Under the pieces are notes generated by a model, which saw only the letters and a program-made list of their open reading frames with translations, did not search any database and was not told the origin of the DNA. Below are positions 1-9,300 of a stretch of 23,654 bases of DNA, piece after piece. The number at the start of each line of letters is the position of its first letter. Position 1 is the stretch's first letter. The position numbers were made by a program, and so were the translations under genes. Source of the DNA: Asparagopsis taxiformis (taxonomy: Eukaryota; Rhodophyta; Florideophyceae; Bonnemaisoniales; Bonnemaisoniaceae); NCBI GenBank assembly GCA_030407315.1, contig JALQPE010003186.1, positions 1 to 23,654 on the forward strand. The letters run 5' to 3'.

Positions 1-56
1 CCGTGGCTCGTACCAGCTACTTCTAGAACTAACGTTGTTCCACATACAGTGTACTT

Positions 57-160
57 TCACCATGCATAGTGTACACTGGCCCAAACCAGAAATGACCGTT
101 CACATCGGATCCAATGTGAACGGTCATTTCAGTTTTGGGCCAGTGTCCTATGCATGGTGA
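57..160. repeat. MITE-like near-perfect hairpin
   Basis: The left arm at 57-105 and the right arm at 114-160 are reverse complements with only a few mismatches and a one- or two-base length difference. They are separated by about 8 bases. Both outer ends read TCACCATGCATAG or its complement, and the innermost pairing is around ACCGTTCACAT. No transposase lies inside. The size and two-arm form suit a foldback or miniature inverted-repeat element, but no target-site duplication is evident and no second copy is in the window. Confidence 0.75.
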
Positions 161-936
161 AGCATCTTGGCCATGCAGGGCACGACACGGCTCAAACCGG
201 ATTACGACGGCGGTGGTGGCCCGAGTATCGTGGTTACCATTGCTTGGAAGACAATTGAAGTGGATAGGAGACGCAAGCACTCTCCCAATGATTGCCAATC
301 AGAAATATCAGTAGCGGGGTATTGTAAAAATTATATTGCGCCGGGCCGTGTCTATCCAGATGATGGAATGATTTGGCAATCTGATTTGCTATGTTGCTCA
401 CAACACTTGGCATATTTTTTTCATATTTCCTAGGAATGGCCCATCTCACCAGGACTATTTCCTATACAGCAAATGGGCCGTACACATCATCTTTTCGCTG
501 CTAATAGCAGGATTTCTGAACAGGTTTCGCCACCTTCCCCTGCGATACCAATATTACCGAACAGGTCTGAGTATCTTGCACACCGAAAAACCATTCTCAT
601 TTCCCCATTGCAATGCCATTTTTCAGTAAACAGCGCAGCTACCAGGTTTCTTTCATCCCTTAATACATTCCATATCCTACATTACACCTTAGAGTACATT
701 CCTACCCACTGCAACTTAGACGATAAACAATGCACATTTGAAATAGAAACTCAGACCGAAAGAACATTATTATTGCTTGAAGGGTGCACAAAGCAGGCCT
801 GCCGAAAAGTAGTACGTCGTACTGTTCTCAAACTACAGAAGCTTGATTCGATTTTTGTACAACTAAAATGGTGTTTACAAGGTTCAGGTGCAATAGCATG
901 CAACTTGATACATATAAATGGTAGAACATTTACATT
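161..936. other. No gene recognised
   Basis: This stretch holds an open + frame at 473-940 (155 codons) with no recognisable motif. Its composition is not clearly coding. I see no RNA gene and no strong repeat. It may be flanking or 5' sequence of the decayed gene that starts near 937. Confidence 0.4.
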
Positions 937-2411
937 ATGACTCCATTCAATGAACAGAATATTGTTCTACGAACATGTGGAATAATAACGGGAGCAGATA
1001 ATGAATCGTTCCCACCAAGAGTATTCGGATTAGAGATCAGACAGATAACATGTCTTTCCACAGTCATTGCTGGTTGAACTACGACTGGCACGCTGGAATC
1101 CTTCAATTCAAGAGAGTTCCGGGCGTCGAATGAGATCGATGGATTCAAGGCTCATAATTCAAGAAGTACATCTCGTTCCGAAAAGTACAGAAAGCGCTCA
1201 TTTGTGACATATTTACATCCTGAGCGTTTATAACTGATTAGAAGCTGGTTCCCGTTCTGGTATAAAGCAGGACATGTGCTGCAAGTCCCCGACACTTTCT
1301 TCGCCCATACCACCTCCATCAACAATGACCGAATCATCAGGATCTAAAATAGACCGACTGTCTTTCGCGATGAAAGGACAGGTGTCCTCTATCAGGAAGA
1401 GAAATCTGGACAGGGCAAAAATCATAGCGAAAAGTTCGAAGATGGAGAATTGCACAAGGTACAATGCTGTTCCTGGCGCTGCTTCGAAATTGCAGCCAGC
1501 GAAGATCTAGTAAGGGACTCGTTTCGAGTCGTTGAGTATGATCGTACGAGACGACAGCGCTACTTAGTATCGTTATATGAGCCGGTGTCGGAGATGTACG
1601 CATGTCGCGGGAGTGCCGTCTGCTATCAATTCTTAACGCTGGTATTCGGCTTCTCCCGCGAGATGCAGTGGTCAAACAAAAAACCACTGAAAAAAGATGC
1701 GCAACTGGCGATCGAGAAAAAAGGGGGGAGAGTGTGAACGTTGTGAGCGCTGTATGCGACTCCGCTCTCCATCTCCTCACCATCGAGTACGCTTGCCGGC
1801 AGACAAAGCGCATCAATCCGTGCCGAAAAATTCGCACATTGACACGTTCAGTGCACAGAAATCTGATATGGACAAACATCTAGCGACGCAAACACGGCCG
1901 CAATCTCCTACGGACAAAAATGAAGTGTCGCGTGCTGAGCCTACGGACAAAAATACAAAAATGAAGTATCGTGTGCTGAGCAGCAGTTTCAACCCTCCAA
2001 AGCTACTGAAAAGCCCATCGTGCAACAGTCCGAAAATTCGGAGACGCTTTCGATTCACGAAGAAACGGCGCGCCGAGTCTTCTGAGTGCTACACAATCGG
2101 GAAAGAAGTTATTTCTGGTGGTCAAAGGGGATCAGTGTACGGATGAGGAGCCGTTCTGGGTGGCGAGAACACATAGAATTACGCGCAAGGGAAACCGTAT
2201 CGCAAAATTGATGGTTCATTGGTACACCAAAACGGACGCTGACTCCTACCGGAGTAGGTACAAATCGTGCTTTGTGCTCGGCACTCCTACACCCTGGATT
2301 GACACAATTGCGCTTACTTCGGTGATTACAACGTTTGACTCGCTAGTGGACGGAAAGTTAGATGGTGCAACCTGTGATCGAGTACGAGAGCAGTTGCCAT
2401 CGTTTAAATAA
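937..2411 (+). pseudogene. Broken transposable-element-like protein
   Basis: Frame 1 reads coherently from an ATG at 937 to 1737, with only three in-frame stops: TGA at 1075, TAA at 1231 and TAA at 1345. It contains a CCSWRCFE block near 1465 and a YACRGSAVCYQFLTLVFGFS block near 1590-1650. Together these resemble the conserved N-terminal CC...VC-F-GIS pattern I associate with some eukaryotic transposon proteins. Frame 2 carries on with RVRLPADK near 1785. The reading then returns to frame 1 near 1960 and passes to frame 3 from about 2046 to the TAA at 2411. The frame 3 part has EEPFWVARTHRIT and MVHWYTK, like the small beta-rich (chromo/BAH-like) C-terminal domains of such proteins. No DDE-type catalytic core is visible in between, so this may be an internally deleted copy. 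The family assignment is from pattern memory only. The coding nature is well supported; the function is not. Confidence 0.6.
1908..1981 (+). repeat. Short tandem duplication inside broken gene
   Basis: Two adjacent copies begin with CCTACGGACAAAAAT and end with GTGTCGCGTGCTGAG or GTATCGTGTGCTGAG. The second copy carries an extra insertion of about 8 bases. The length difference is not a multiple of three, so the duplication also moves the reading frame, which accounts for the frame 2 to frame 1 switch in the surrounding gene. Confidence 0.75.
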
Positions 2412-2487
2412 GTTGGTAAGACCGTTCACATAAATGTATGTCGTTCAGAATCTCTTTAATGCCACTCACTCATTCATAATAATTCAT

Positions 2488-2810
2488 ATTGCAAAGTGCT
2501 GTGACGTGCATGCACTGTTGCACTGATTGCTTCACTGCCGCCACACAGACATGCACACTTATTTGTACACCCTTCCGTGCCATCCATGCACGCCACAGAC
2601 TCATGCAAACATATGTGTAAATCCATCCATGCTATGCATGCTCCACGCTCCTATACCCCTGTACAATCATACACGCCGTATTGCAAAGTTCCGACGACCA
2701 TACACTGCTTCACTTATTGATTCTCGAACGCCACACACTTATGTGTACACCACACCCGTGTCATACATGCTCCACACTCCTATACCCCTTTACAGTCATA
2801 TGCTCCAGGC
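2488..2810 (+). repeat. Degenerate direct repeat, two copies
   Basis: Copy one begins at 2488 and copy two at 2680, both with ATTGCAAAG. Shared blocks follow in the same order: a GCTTCACT segment, CGCCACACA, a TGTACAC segment, and near the end CTCCTATACCCCT followed by TACA-TCATA. The last block is at about 2636-2671 in copy one and 2767-2802 in copy two. Copy two is shorter. The stretch is rich in CA, TGCATG and similar alternating motifs and looks non-coding. Confidence 0.6.
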
Positions 2811-3124
2811 ATGGACTGATATAAGATCCTATTTGCACGTTGAGTGTGTGATGCAGTCCATGCATGGACGTATCACATGCTCCGTCGTGTGCTGATGTCC
2901 GCGTCGGCCTGCACGCACTGTTGAGCGTGAATTACAATGAGCACCGCCAAGACATCCACGCCATGGCGTCTCGAGTACACACATGTACACAATCATTGTG
3001 CACATTGTGCACATTATGCTCAAAGTATGCAACCGAAACACTGCCACTTATTGGCGGGAGGTACAACATGTCACGGAGGGGCGTGCTTGAAATTTGAGCA
3101 CAACAGGCCGGTACAAAATTTTGA

Positions 3125-3145
3125 GTCACAATTTTGAATTGTGAC
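3125..3145. repeat. Small perfect hairpin
   Basis: GTCACAATT is followed by TTG and then AATTGTGAC. The arms are 9 bases and the centre is 3. It lies between the 2.5-3.0 kb repeat region and the next broken gene. Confidence 0.7.
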
Positions 3146-3334
3146 ATGTGATCAAATGTGTACCCGCGGCCGGCGGCGTTCTACTGGAAGCACGCCGGCC
3201 ATTTAACTGCCAGATGCACATTTTCTGTAAGCCGTGCATGCATGACCCATCAAGACCATGAAATTGTTCCCTCTCCCTTCCGCCTCGCACATCCTCCCTC
3301 TGCAATGTGTTCCCTTCCGCCCTCAACGTCTTCC

Positions 3335-5422
3335 ATGAGTGATAGTCACACATTTCTCAGCTTTTCGCGCGTCGTAAGTGCTCTCTGCGTCTTCCTTGCA
3401 TTCTTCCCCGCCTGTTCACCGCAAGTTTCCGTCGCCAACTTGGGCGAAATCAATTCTACTCAAGCGGAAACAATTGTTCTGGCGAATTTTTTGGAATGGC
3501 ATCACCAGCAACGACCACAACTAACACCACCAAATTCTACCGCCCATTCGCATGGCTTTCCTCAGCCTTTGTCTGATCAACCAGAGTCACGAGAAAAGAA
3601 TTCATATCACTCACAGAAACCATTGCGAAAAGTGCAACCTCCACCCAAGCCTACTTCGAAGCGCTTTCGCCATACGTACCATACTTCAGATGTCGTAACC
3701 AAAGGTGGCGCTCGAATTCGCCTCTCGGAAGCGCATAATTCGCCAACGGTGCCCTCATCTTCGTCATTCCTCCTCCGTGCACACAGCTAAAACACATCGC
3801 CAGCTTCCCAGAAATTTTTCCGAGCGCAGTTCTCAGGAGTCAATGTCTTCCGATATTCGTCTTGTTGCTCAAGCCACCACCCGTCGCACCTCTGCAACAG
3901 CCACTCCTGCCCTTCCGCCTCGACCACCACTATTATCTGCTCAAGTATCGTCGACAGACACACTTAATCTCAATGACAGTCCTCGCATTCGCTTACCCGA
4001 TCCTCTCCCCACTCCTCGTCAGCCCTTGCGTCTTCGTAATGCTTCAAGTGCGAGCCCAACTATTCCTCCACCTTCTACCCATCCGCCAGACACTTCTACC
4101 ATCCAAACTCTTTCCACACCAGCTCTTTCTTCGCGCATTCCAACACGTACATCAATTACAACATGACTCTGTGAACGATTGGGGCTAGGATGAACTGTCT
4201 AATGACTCTGAAATCGCACCAACCAAGTTTCCAGCGAAGGGAACTGCCGCTAGCCGAAGCGGATCTATAAGTCGTGTTCACGATCGCAGATCACCGCCGC
4301 AGAAAGCAACCTCGTCAAACAGTGTTAGGGATCACGGTCCACGCGATACAATTACTCTCACTGCATTTGACGAAGAGTTGGACCAGCACGCCAATTAGGT
4401 GCATCAGATCTTCCTCGTGTGAGTAATGTCATTGGCGTGTATGCAGATCCTGCTGCAGAAACAGACGATTGGGCGGATGATTTCATTTTGGAACAGGGCC
4501 ATTCTCCTTCTGGTGATTCTAGTGTGTATACGAGTGAAGCACTTTCACCAACAGTCTTTGACAATGATGCACAGGCTAGCCTAGACGAGGATGATTCTGA
4601 ACAAGTTTCCACTGAAAAACTCATTTCAGATACATGCAGTAAGCGCAATTCCTTGGATAAACAGAAGGAAGCCATCCGCAACTCAATCCGCAAGAACGCT
4701 GAAACTTCTCCCCCGTTACTACCTGCACTACGGTGTTGGGAATGGAAAAAGACAGTAAATTTACTGTCTGAGACAGTAAAAATTACTGTCTGGCCAAGAC
4801 AGTGCGCGGAGACAGTAAAATTTACTGTCTGGAAATTTCAGAATACTGCTGCAGCAATAAACTGGCACGAAATCTGGACAGTACCAAAAACAGTAAAATT
4901 TACTGTCCAGAACAGTAAATTTTACTGTCCGGAAGTGTTGCCGCCAGACAGTATGTGCAGACAGTACATTTTACTGTCTGAGGCAATGCATTGTATTGGA
5001 TTACTGCACTGTCTGGGGAAATCTGTAGACAGTAGTGTAGATAGCAAATTTATTGTCTGCGGGTAGAACAGTGCATTGGTTGACAAGACTGTCTGGTGGA
5101 GTGGACTTGAGAGGAAATAAACTGCGTATTGTGATTGTGAAGGTAGATAATCTGGTACTAGGCCTGCGTAGTAAGATGGCTGAAACTAAAGTTGAAGTGC
5201 AGCATTGGAATTCAAGACTGGTTTCCTCATACTGCCTATCGACAAGTACAAATGGAATTGAAAGAGACAAGGAAAAGAAAGAAGATTATGATTGATGGTA
5301 CTACGGGACATCCAAGTTTTCGTGAGAGCGATGGAGAAATGTATACTATATTGTGTGAGGAGGCACAAGAAGTGTGCATTAGAGCTGCACGGGAGAGTAT
5401 GCGGCGTGAGGGAGTAGTTTAG
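3335..5422 (+). pseudogene. Broken Ser/Pro/Thr-rich gene of unknown family
   Basis: A plausible start is the ATG at 3335 (MSDSHTF). A hydrophobic run follows (ALCVFLAFF near 3383-3412), which could be a signal or membrane segment. Frame 2 is open to 3790. Frame 3 continues to 4166 as a Ser/Thr/Pro-rich linker. Frame 1 covers about 4171-4398 (NDWG, then FDEELDQ). Frame 3 resumes from about 4380 with VIGVYADPAAETDDWADDF and an acidic Ser-rich stretch ending KQKEAIRNSIRKN near 4700. After the palindrome array at 4750-5090, coding-like sequence resumes at about 5100 (GNKLRIVIVKVDN) and, after another shift near 5190, ends EVCIRAARESMRREGVV with a TAG near 5420. The DDWADDF-type motifs recall acidic-aromatic docking or linker motifs of signalling proteins, but I cannot name a family. 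At least four frameshifts mark it as broken, unless assembly errors explain them. Confidence 0.5.
4750..5090. repeat. ACAGT/ACTGT palindrome array, first locus
   Basis: About a dozen inverted pairs of ACAGT and ACTGT occur here. Typical cores are GACAGTAAATTTACTGTC at 4751, GACAGTAAAAATTACTGTC, and GACAGTAAAATTTACTGTC. The inner A/T tract changes between copies while pairing is kept, and spacers vary. The array sits between coding-like segments of one broken gene, so it appears to have arisen or inserted within that gene. The same pentamers form a second array near 19.1-19.3 kb. Confidence 0.8.
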
Positions 5423-5767
5423 TCGAACGGCTGGTTTGGAGTATTGAGCTGTACGCGCATCGGCCATGGGCACGTGCAGAGCGTGGCTGTCACTTGCGAA
5501 TAGAATCAAATGTAGTTCTGTAGTGATGGGAGATAACATTATTGTCCCTAGCACCACCGGTTTCAACCAAGAACACCAATTGACGCCTTGAGAGGAAAGA
5601 ACAAAATTTTACATGGCTGATTATTGTTCAGTTTGAGAGCCTTTTACGATCACAGTTTTGATGCGCCGAGTGGATCAAACCGTAGATTGTTGGAGTCTGA
5701 TCCAGTGCGGTCTTCACGTTGCGTCTGGTGAGGTGTACAAGTGGTGGAGATATGCTGACATTTAAAC
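5423..5767. other. No clear gene; possible kinase C-terminal debris on minus strand
   Basis: No frame reads coherently. On the minus strand, a block near 5645-5665 (NCDRK) lines up loosely with the NCATVK block of the kinase remnant at 8.9 kb. This suggests the copy A duplication extends into this stretch, but it is too decayed to annotate as a gene. Confidence 0.3.
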
Positions 5768-6174
5768 ATCACCAGCGTGTGGAACAGCCTATGCGCGAGC
5801 AGAATGTGTTTGAGACAGGTGTACGGAAATTGGGGCGAGAGGCACACAGAAAGGCTGAACGCAAGATAATCTTGCTTGCGTCAATCATTGACCAAACGAC
5901 CCACACCACAACACAGTCTTGAAAATTTATCTAAAAAAGAATTTCGTGGATCAATTCGCCAATCACAATCCATAAAAGCGCACATCAATTCTCCCTCGCT
6001 ACCGTGCAACTCGCTTTGACCACACTCGACTGCGGCACAGAAGTATCGCAAGCCTATCGATATCTCACTGCCGTGCGTCATTCCCAACCCCCATGTTCCA
6101 TATGAACACAATTGATTGGCACCGATGCGACGCCACTCGCGCGTGTAGAAGCGCGCGCGTCTGTTCGACGTCAT
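5580..6174 (-). pseudogene. Decayed kinase-like copy A (paralogue of 8.64-9.09 kb)
   Basis: Minus-strand frames read IGLRYFCAAVECGQSELHG and FMDCDWRIDPRNSFLDKFSR (about 5930-6080), then HILLAHRLFHT (about 5765-5800). The corresponding minus-strand text in copy B is RLDP-N-PLDKLSRALF and HVLLANWLFYT, which lies just before a recognisable kinase activation segment. Copy A's own catalytic and activation segments cannot be read with confidence. I infer kinase ancestry only from alignment to copy B. The nucleotide duplication is well supported; the coding call is weak. Confidence 0.35.
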
Positions 6175-6330
6175 GACGCTGCATCATCGAGTCCAAACCG
6201 ATTGGTTGATGTTGAACGATGACGCACAACGCATCTACGCCTTATGAATCCCGCCTCGTGCCTTCGCGCTCCATCACCTCTCCGCCCCCCACTTCTTCGT
6301 GTGCGCATGCTTCTCCACGATGGCCCATGT
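5768..6330 (+). repeat. Segmental duplication, copy A
   Basis: Three blocks match copy B in the same order and orientation. The first is around 5776-5845 (GTGTGGAACAGCC, GAGCAGAATGTG, GAGACAGGTGT). The second is 6015-6065 (CACACTCGACTGCGGCACAG, AAGTATCGCAAGCC). The third is 6190-6265 (GATTGGTTGATGTT, CGCATCTACGCCTTATGA). About 120 extra bases at 6073-6190 are absent from copy B. The offset to copy B falls from about 3.2 to 3.0 kb across the blocks. Confidence 0.75.
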
Positions 6331-7125
6331 GCAATCGTCGCTGCGCATCTCCACGTGGCTCGACCTCCGCTAGCGGCTGCGTACTCGCCGACGACCATGT
6401 GCGCACATGTCTCGTCATGTCGGCTGTCATGCTCAAAGCTCAACGCGCAGAGACGCAGCCTTTGCACCTCATTTGTGCCCAAAATGCACACTTTTTCTGC
6501 AGGCAACTCTCTTTATGCTCGCCAATTTATAGGCCAATATCCCCGCCCATCTTGACCATGCAGCCTTGCGTAATATCCGTGCCGCGGTCTCTTGTTTGCA
6601 AGCCTGGGATGCCTATTCGAACGACCTGGCCATTCTGCCGACACTCATCGCCGCAATTCGACAGTGGATGGCGCGCGTGAAAATGTGCAAGCGCCGAATA
6701 GAAGCGAGGATGAGTGGAAAAATTTTGATGGCATCGTTTGGAAGTGACAATGTCGTGCATGAATCTGCCCAAGGACTGTTATGAGAAAAGCGCACCCACA
6801 GCGGCGAGGCGTGCTGGCAGAAAACGGTGGCCGGGATTGCACCGCATTTAATCAGCGAAATGAATGGCAGTGTGAGCGCAGAAGAGCGATGTGCGGCGGA
6901 CACGAGTTTGCCACCAGCATTGCAGGGATAATGGAAACCACAACAAAAATTGACGTCGGAACGGTATCACGCACAGCCGAATATGTGCGGCGTTTATGGG
7001 CGTCTCTCCACACAGACGCTGACAATTCTAACGCCCAATTAAGCACCAAAAACCAACCTAGCCGACTTTACAAGGTCGCAATTCAACTTTTAGATATATC
7101 TAAACGCTATAGCGTTTACAACTAA
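6180..7125 (+). pseudogene. Decayed + strand gene of unknown family, copy A
   Basis: A segment reading DWLMLNDDAQRIYA (about 6196-6237) matches DWLMFTDEAQRIDAF in copy B. Differences between the copies fall mostly at third positions of this frame, which supports + strand coding. In copy A the frame meets TGA at 6238 where copy B has CGA. Frame 1 continues with RVRMLLHDGPCAIVAA near 6300, similar to RVRIPLCDDTCVIVAV in copy B. Frame 2 at 6533-6784 is a helical stretch (HAALRNIRAAVSCLQAWDA, then AAIRQWMARVKMCKRRIEAR). Its stop overlaps the ATG at 6781 of a frame open to 7125. The N-terminal block is faintly like the start of Harbinger-type transposases, but that is speculative. Confidence 0.35.
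7089..7118. repeat. Two overlapping perfect palindromes
   Basis: TTTAGATATATCTAAA (7089-7104) is followed, with a 4-base overlap, by TAAACGCTATAGCGTTTA (7101-7118). Neither has a loop. The first one recurs, minus its end bases, at 9976-9989. Confidence 0.85.
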
Positions 7126-7230
7126 CTGGTTCGGCAGGCGCTTTTATGGTGGAAGACGCACAGATGTATTGCTCGCTCAGCTTCTTTACTGTTTGATATG
7201 TTGCCTACCAGTACTTTAGCAAGAATAACC

Positions 7231-7538
7231 ATGGCACGCACGCTGGAGCTTGCGTTCATTCACTCCGTGATTCCATGTACATCTCGTACAATTGCCGTGT
7301 CAGCTCGGTGTTGCTCAATTATCCTCTTGTTTGGAACATTATAATGTATAATTATACTTCTATCGCTAAATGGGATAAACTTCCAACTACTCCCTCACAG
7401 TTGAAAAAAATCTCACAGAGCTCAAGACTGCGACGAATGTACTCACTATCACTCTGTGTTTTCAACCAGATTTCCCCTGACCAGCTATGTCGAATCGCTC
7501 ATTTCTCATTTCTACTAAACCCTCAAACAAGTATTTAG
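7231..7538 (+). pseudogene. Possible gene fragment, unknown
   Basis: An ATG at 7231 opens 38 codons with a hydrophobic end (VSARCCSIILLFGTL). After a frame change near a 12-bp palindrome (7346-7357, GTATAATTATAC), frame 3 reads AKWDKLPTTPSQLKKISQSS and ISPDQLCRIAHFSFLLNP to a TAG at 7536. Residue use looks coding-like, but no family is recognised. Low confidence. Confidence 0.25.
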
Positions 7539-7559
7539 CAACCGCCACATTCTTCGATT

Positions 7560-7856
7560 CAGTCTAGTTCCATATACCATATCCCACACCCGTGCGTTTG
7601 CTTCGTTATTAAGCTCGATGCAGTGAGATTACTGAAACAGTTTCATTGCATGATCAACGTCTTTTGTCATTTTATGGGTATTCCCCGTGAGTACTTCCCC
7701 CAGCACTATCATGGCCCGTTTTCTATTACACTTGTCGATGCACATTTCACAAAGCTGCATAGTAAGCCGCACATCCTTGTTTGCACCCTTAGACCCACAA
7801 AAGAGTTGCTTCCCAATAGCAGTTACCTGCGCCGAGTGATCGCAGACGATCTTTAA
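7560..7856 (+). pseudogene. Possible gene fragment, unknown
   Basis: This frame is open from about 7560 to the TAA at 7854. It reads RLLKQFHCMINVFCHFMGIP, then GPFSITLVDAHFTKLHSKPH and YLRRVIADDL. The even mix of hydrophobic, charged and aromatic residues suggests real ancestry. It follows the previous fragment at a short distance and may belong to the same gene. I recognise no family and see no convincing start codon. Confidence 0.3.
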
Positions 7857-7908
7857 CTTCTTCTCGATAGGCTGGAATACGCTATTGAAAAGTTTACTAT
7901 AACCTTAT

Positions 7909-7934
7909 ATTGTACAAATTGCGGAAGTGCGTAC
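7909..7934. repeat. Dispersed direct repeat, copy 1
   Basis: ATTGTACAAATTG-GGAAGTG-GTA occurs here and again at 8326-8350, both followed within about 20 bases by TTATTGAC. The minus-strand readings also agree: VRTHFRNLYN here and INTHFHNLYNL there. That leaves open a duplicated minus-strand coding segment. Confidence 0.65.
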
Positions 7935-8325
7935 GCACGTACTTATTGACACTCTTTAAACTAACGATTCTCTGAGAGCATCTCCTATAAGACTGGTGGC
8001 TTTTCTCTACAATACCTATTCTGCAGACGGCGCAATCATCGCCGATACCGACAAAAACGATTATAATCGTGCTCGAGCTAAAAGGCATTGCCATTGCTGC
8101 TGTATCCACCTCAGTAGAAACATTTATGGCACTGCTCGCTACAGTGTCAATCCACCACTGCAACGCGAGATCAGAATGACAACATGCTGCTGGAAACATG
8201 CGCACCGCAAGCCATGGCTATGTGCTGCAGCACATACACATCCACGCTGTACTTGTGCTGCTTGCACTATCGTTCCTGCGCTATAGGCTAGTCCTCGTTC
8301 GCACCATGATTATGCATGACATTAG
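7935..8325. other. No recognised gene between direct repeats
   Basis: A minus-strand frame at 7897-8205 has a hydrophobic stretch (STIIIVFVGIGDDCAVCRIG) that could be a membrane segment. An overlapping + frame at 7996-8286 is Cys- and His-rich but shows no motif. Neither can be supported as a gene. Confidence 0.3.
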
Positions 8326-8350
8326 ATTGTACAAATTGTGGAAGTGGGTA
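8326..8350. repeat. Dispersed direct repeat, copy 2
   Basis: This is the second copy of the 7909 repeat, about 417 bases away. It lies inside a minus-strand frame (8281-8484) that reads SELTNVTTQSINTHFHNLYN and is otherwise unrecognised. Confidence 0.65.
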
Positions 8351-8586
8351 TTTATTGACTGAGTAGTCACATTGGTGAGTTCAGAGAAAACAACTTTCGA
8401 TTCGTCAATCAACGTCAAATGATCGGATGTAGGTGACATACATGACATCAAAAAATTCCGAAAGGTACAATCTGTGGAGTTCAAATTAATCCATTAAGCA
8501 TATGGCACTGGTATGGGGTGTACTGGAATCTGATGATCTACTTGATAGCTTCAAAGAATTTCTGAACTTTCGTGCCTTAGTAATGA

Positions 8587-8606
8587 ATGGATCCTGCAGG
8601 ATCCAT
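8587..8606. repeat. 20-bp perfect palindrome
   Basis: ATGGATCCTGCAGGATCCAT has no loop. On the minus strand it lies just downstream of the kinase remnant. Confidence 0.85.
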
Positions 8607-8639
8607 CTTCTCCATGAAGATATCTTTCCAACGTTCTTT

Positions 8640-9094
8640 GTGGCAGTTCCCATACCCAACATAATTTCAAGACGTCTTTAACTCATCATTTACATGTTCA
8701 GGGATCCGAAAAAACATTTGCATTACACCCAACTCGTGGAAAATAAACCCGAGGCTCCAAACACCGACAATTGCTCTGTACGGGCGATACTCAAAAATTT
8801 CAGGATCAATATGCCATGGTGCCGACCAAGTGCTGTTGGCCTGTGTTGATTGTCTGGACGTTCTCCGATCGACTAACCCCAGCGTCACACACTTTGACGG
8901 TAGCGCAATTGTCCACCTAGAATAAGATCATGCCATATTGCATCCAGCGACGTGTAGACGTGTGAGAGACATACTGACAGTGTAGAGAACGCCGCCGTGT
9001 AAAACAGCCAATTGGCGAGCAGGACGTGTGTTGAGACAAGTGTCCAAAAATGGGGTAGTGAGGCGCTGAACAGTGCTCTCGACAGTTTATCCAA
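8640..9094 (-). pseudogene. Protein kinase pseudogene (catalytic and activation segments)
   Basis: On the minus strand from about 9094, one frame gives HVLLANWLFYTAAF and then SLDAIWHDLIL, in the position of the kinase catalytic loop (usually HRDLK). A second frame follows with VDNCATVKVCDAGVSRSE, where the DFG metal-binding motif reads DAG, and then LVGTMAY at the end of the activation loop. A third frame (8888-8667) continues DPEIFEYRPYRAIV and GVWSLGFIFHELG, matching APE and DVWSLG with APE changed to DPE and the invariant Asp of DVWSLG changed to Gly. Three frames and several lost key residues make this a pseudogene. The family is eukaryotic Ser/Thr or dual-specificity kinase; the subgroup is not clear. 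The N-lobe and Gly-rich loop are not seen. A decayed C-lobe may extend to about 8480. Confidence 0.8.
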
Positions 9095-9300
9095 TGGAAG
9101 ATTTCATGGATCTAGCCGCTTCAACCACACTCGACCGCGACACAGAAGTATCACAAGCCGATCGTTATCTTAAGCTTCCAAAGCGATTGGTTGATGTTCA
9201 CCGATGAAGCACAGCGTATCGACGCCTTTCGAATTCCGCGTCGCGTGCGCATACCTCTTTGCGATGACACATGTGTAATCGTCGCCGTGCTGTAGATAGT
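8958..9300 (+). repeat. Segmental duplication, copy B
   Basis: This is the partner of 5768-6330. Matching blocks lie at about 9000-9065, 9124-9172 (CACACTCGACCGCGACACAG, AAGTATCACAAGCC) and 9177-9290 (GATTGGTTGATGTTCACCGA). It lacks the 120-base segment present in copy A. Homology may resume at 9976 (TTAGATATATCTAA), matching 7090 in copy A. Confidence 0.75.

Noticed and set aside
473..940. 155-codon + strand open frame
   Set aside because: No recognisable motif and no clear coding composition, and it runs into the better-supported frame that starts at 937.
1337..1879. 180-codon minus-strand open frame
   Set aside because: It lies opposite the well-supported + strand coding run at 937-1737 and has no motif of its own.
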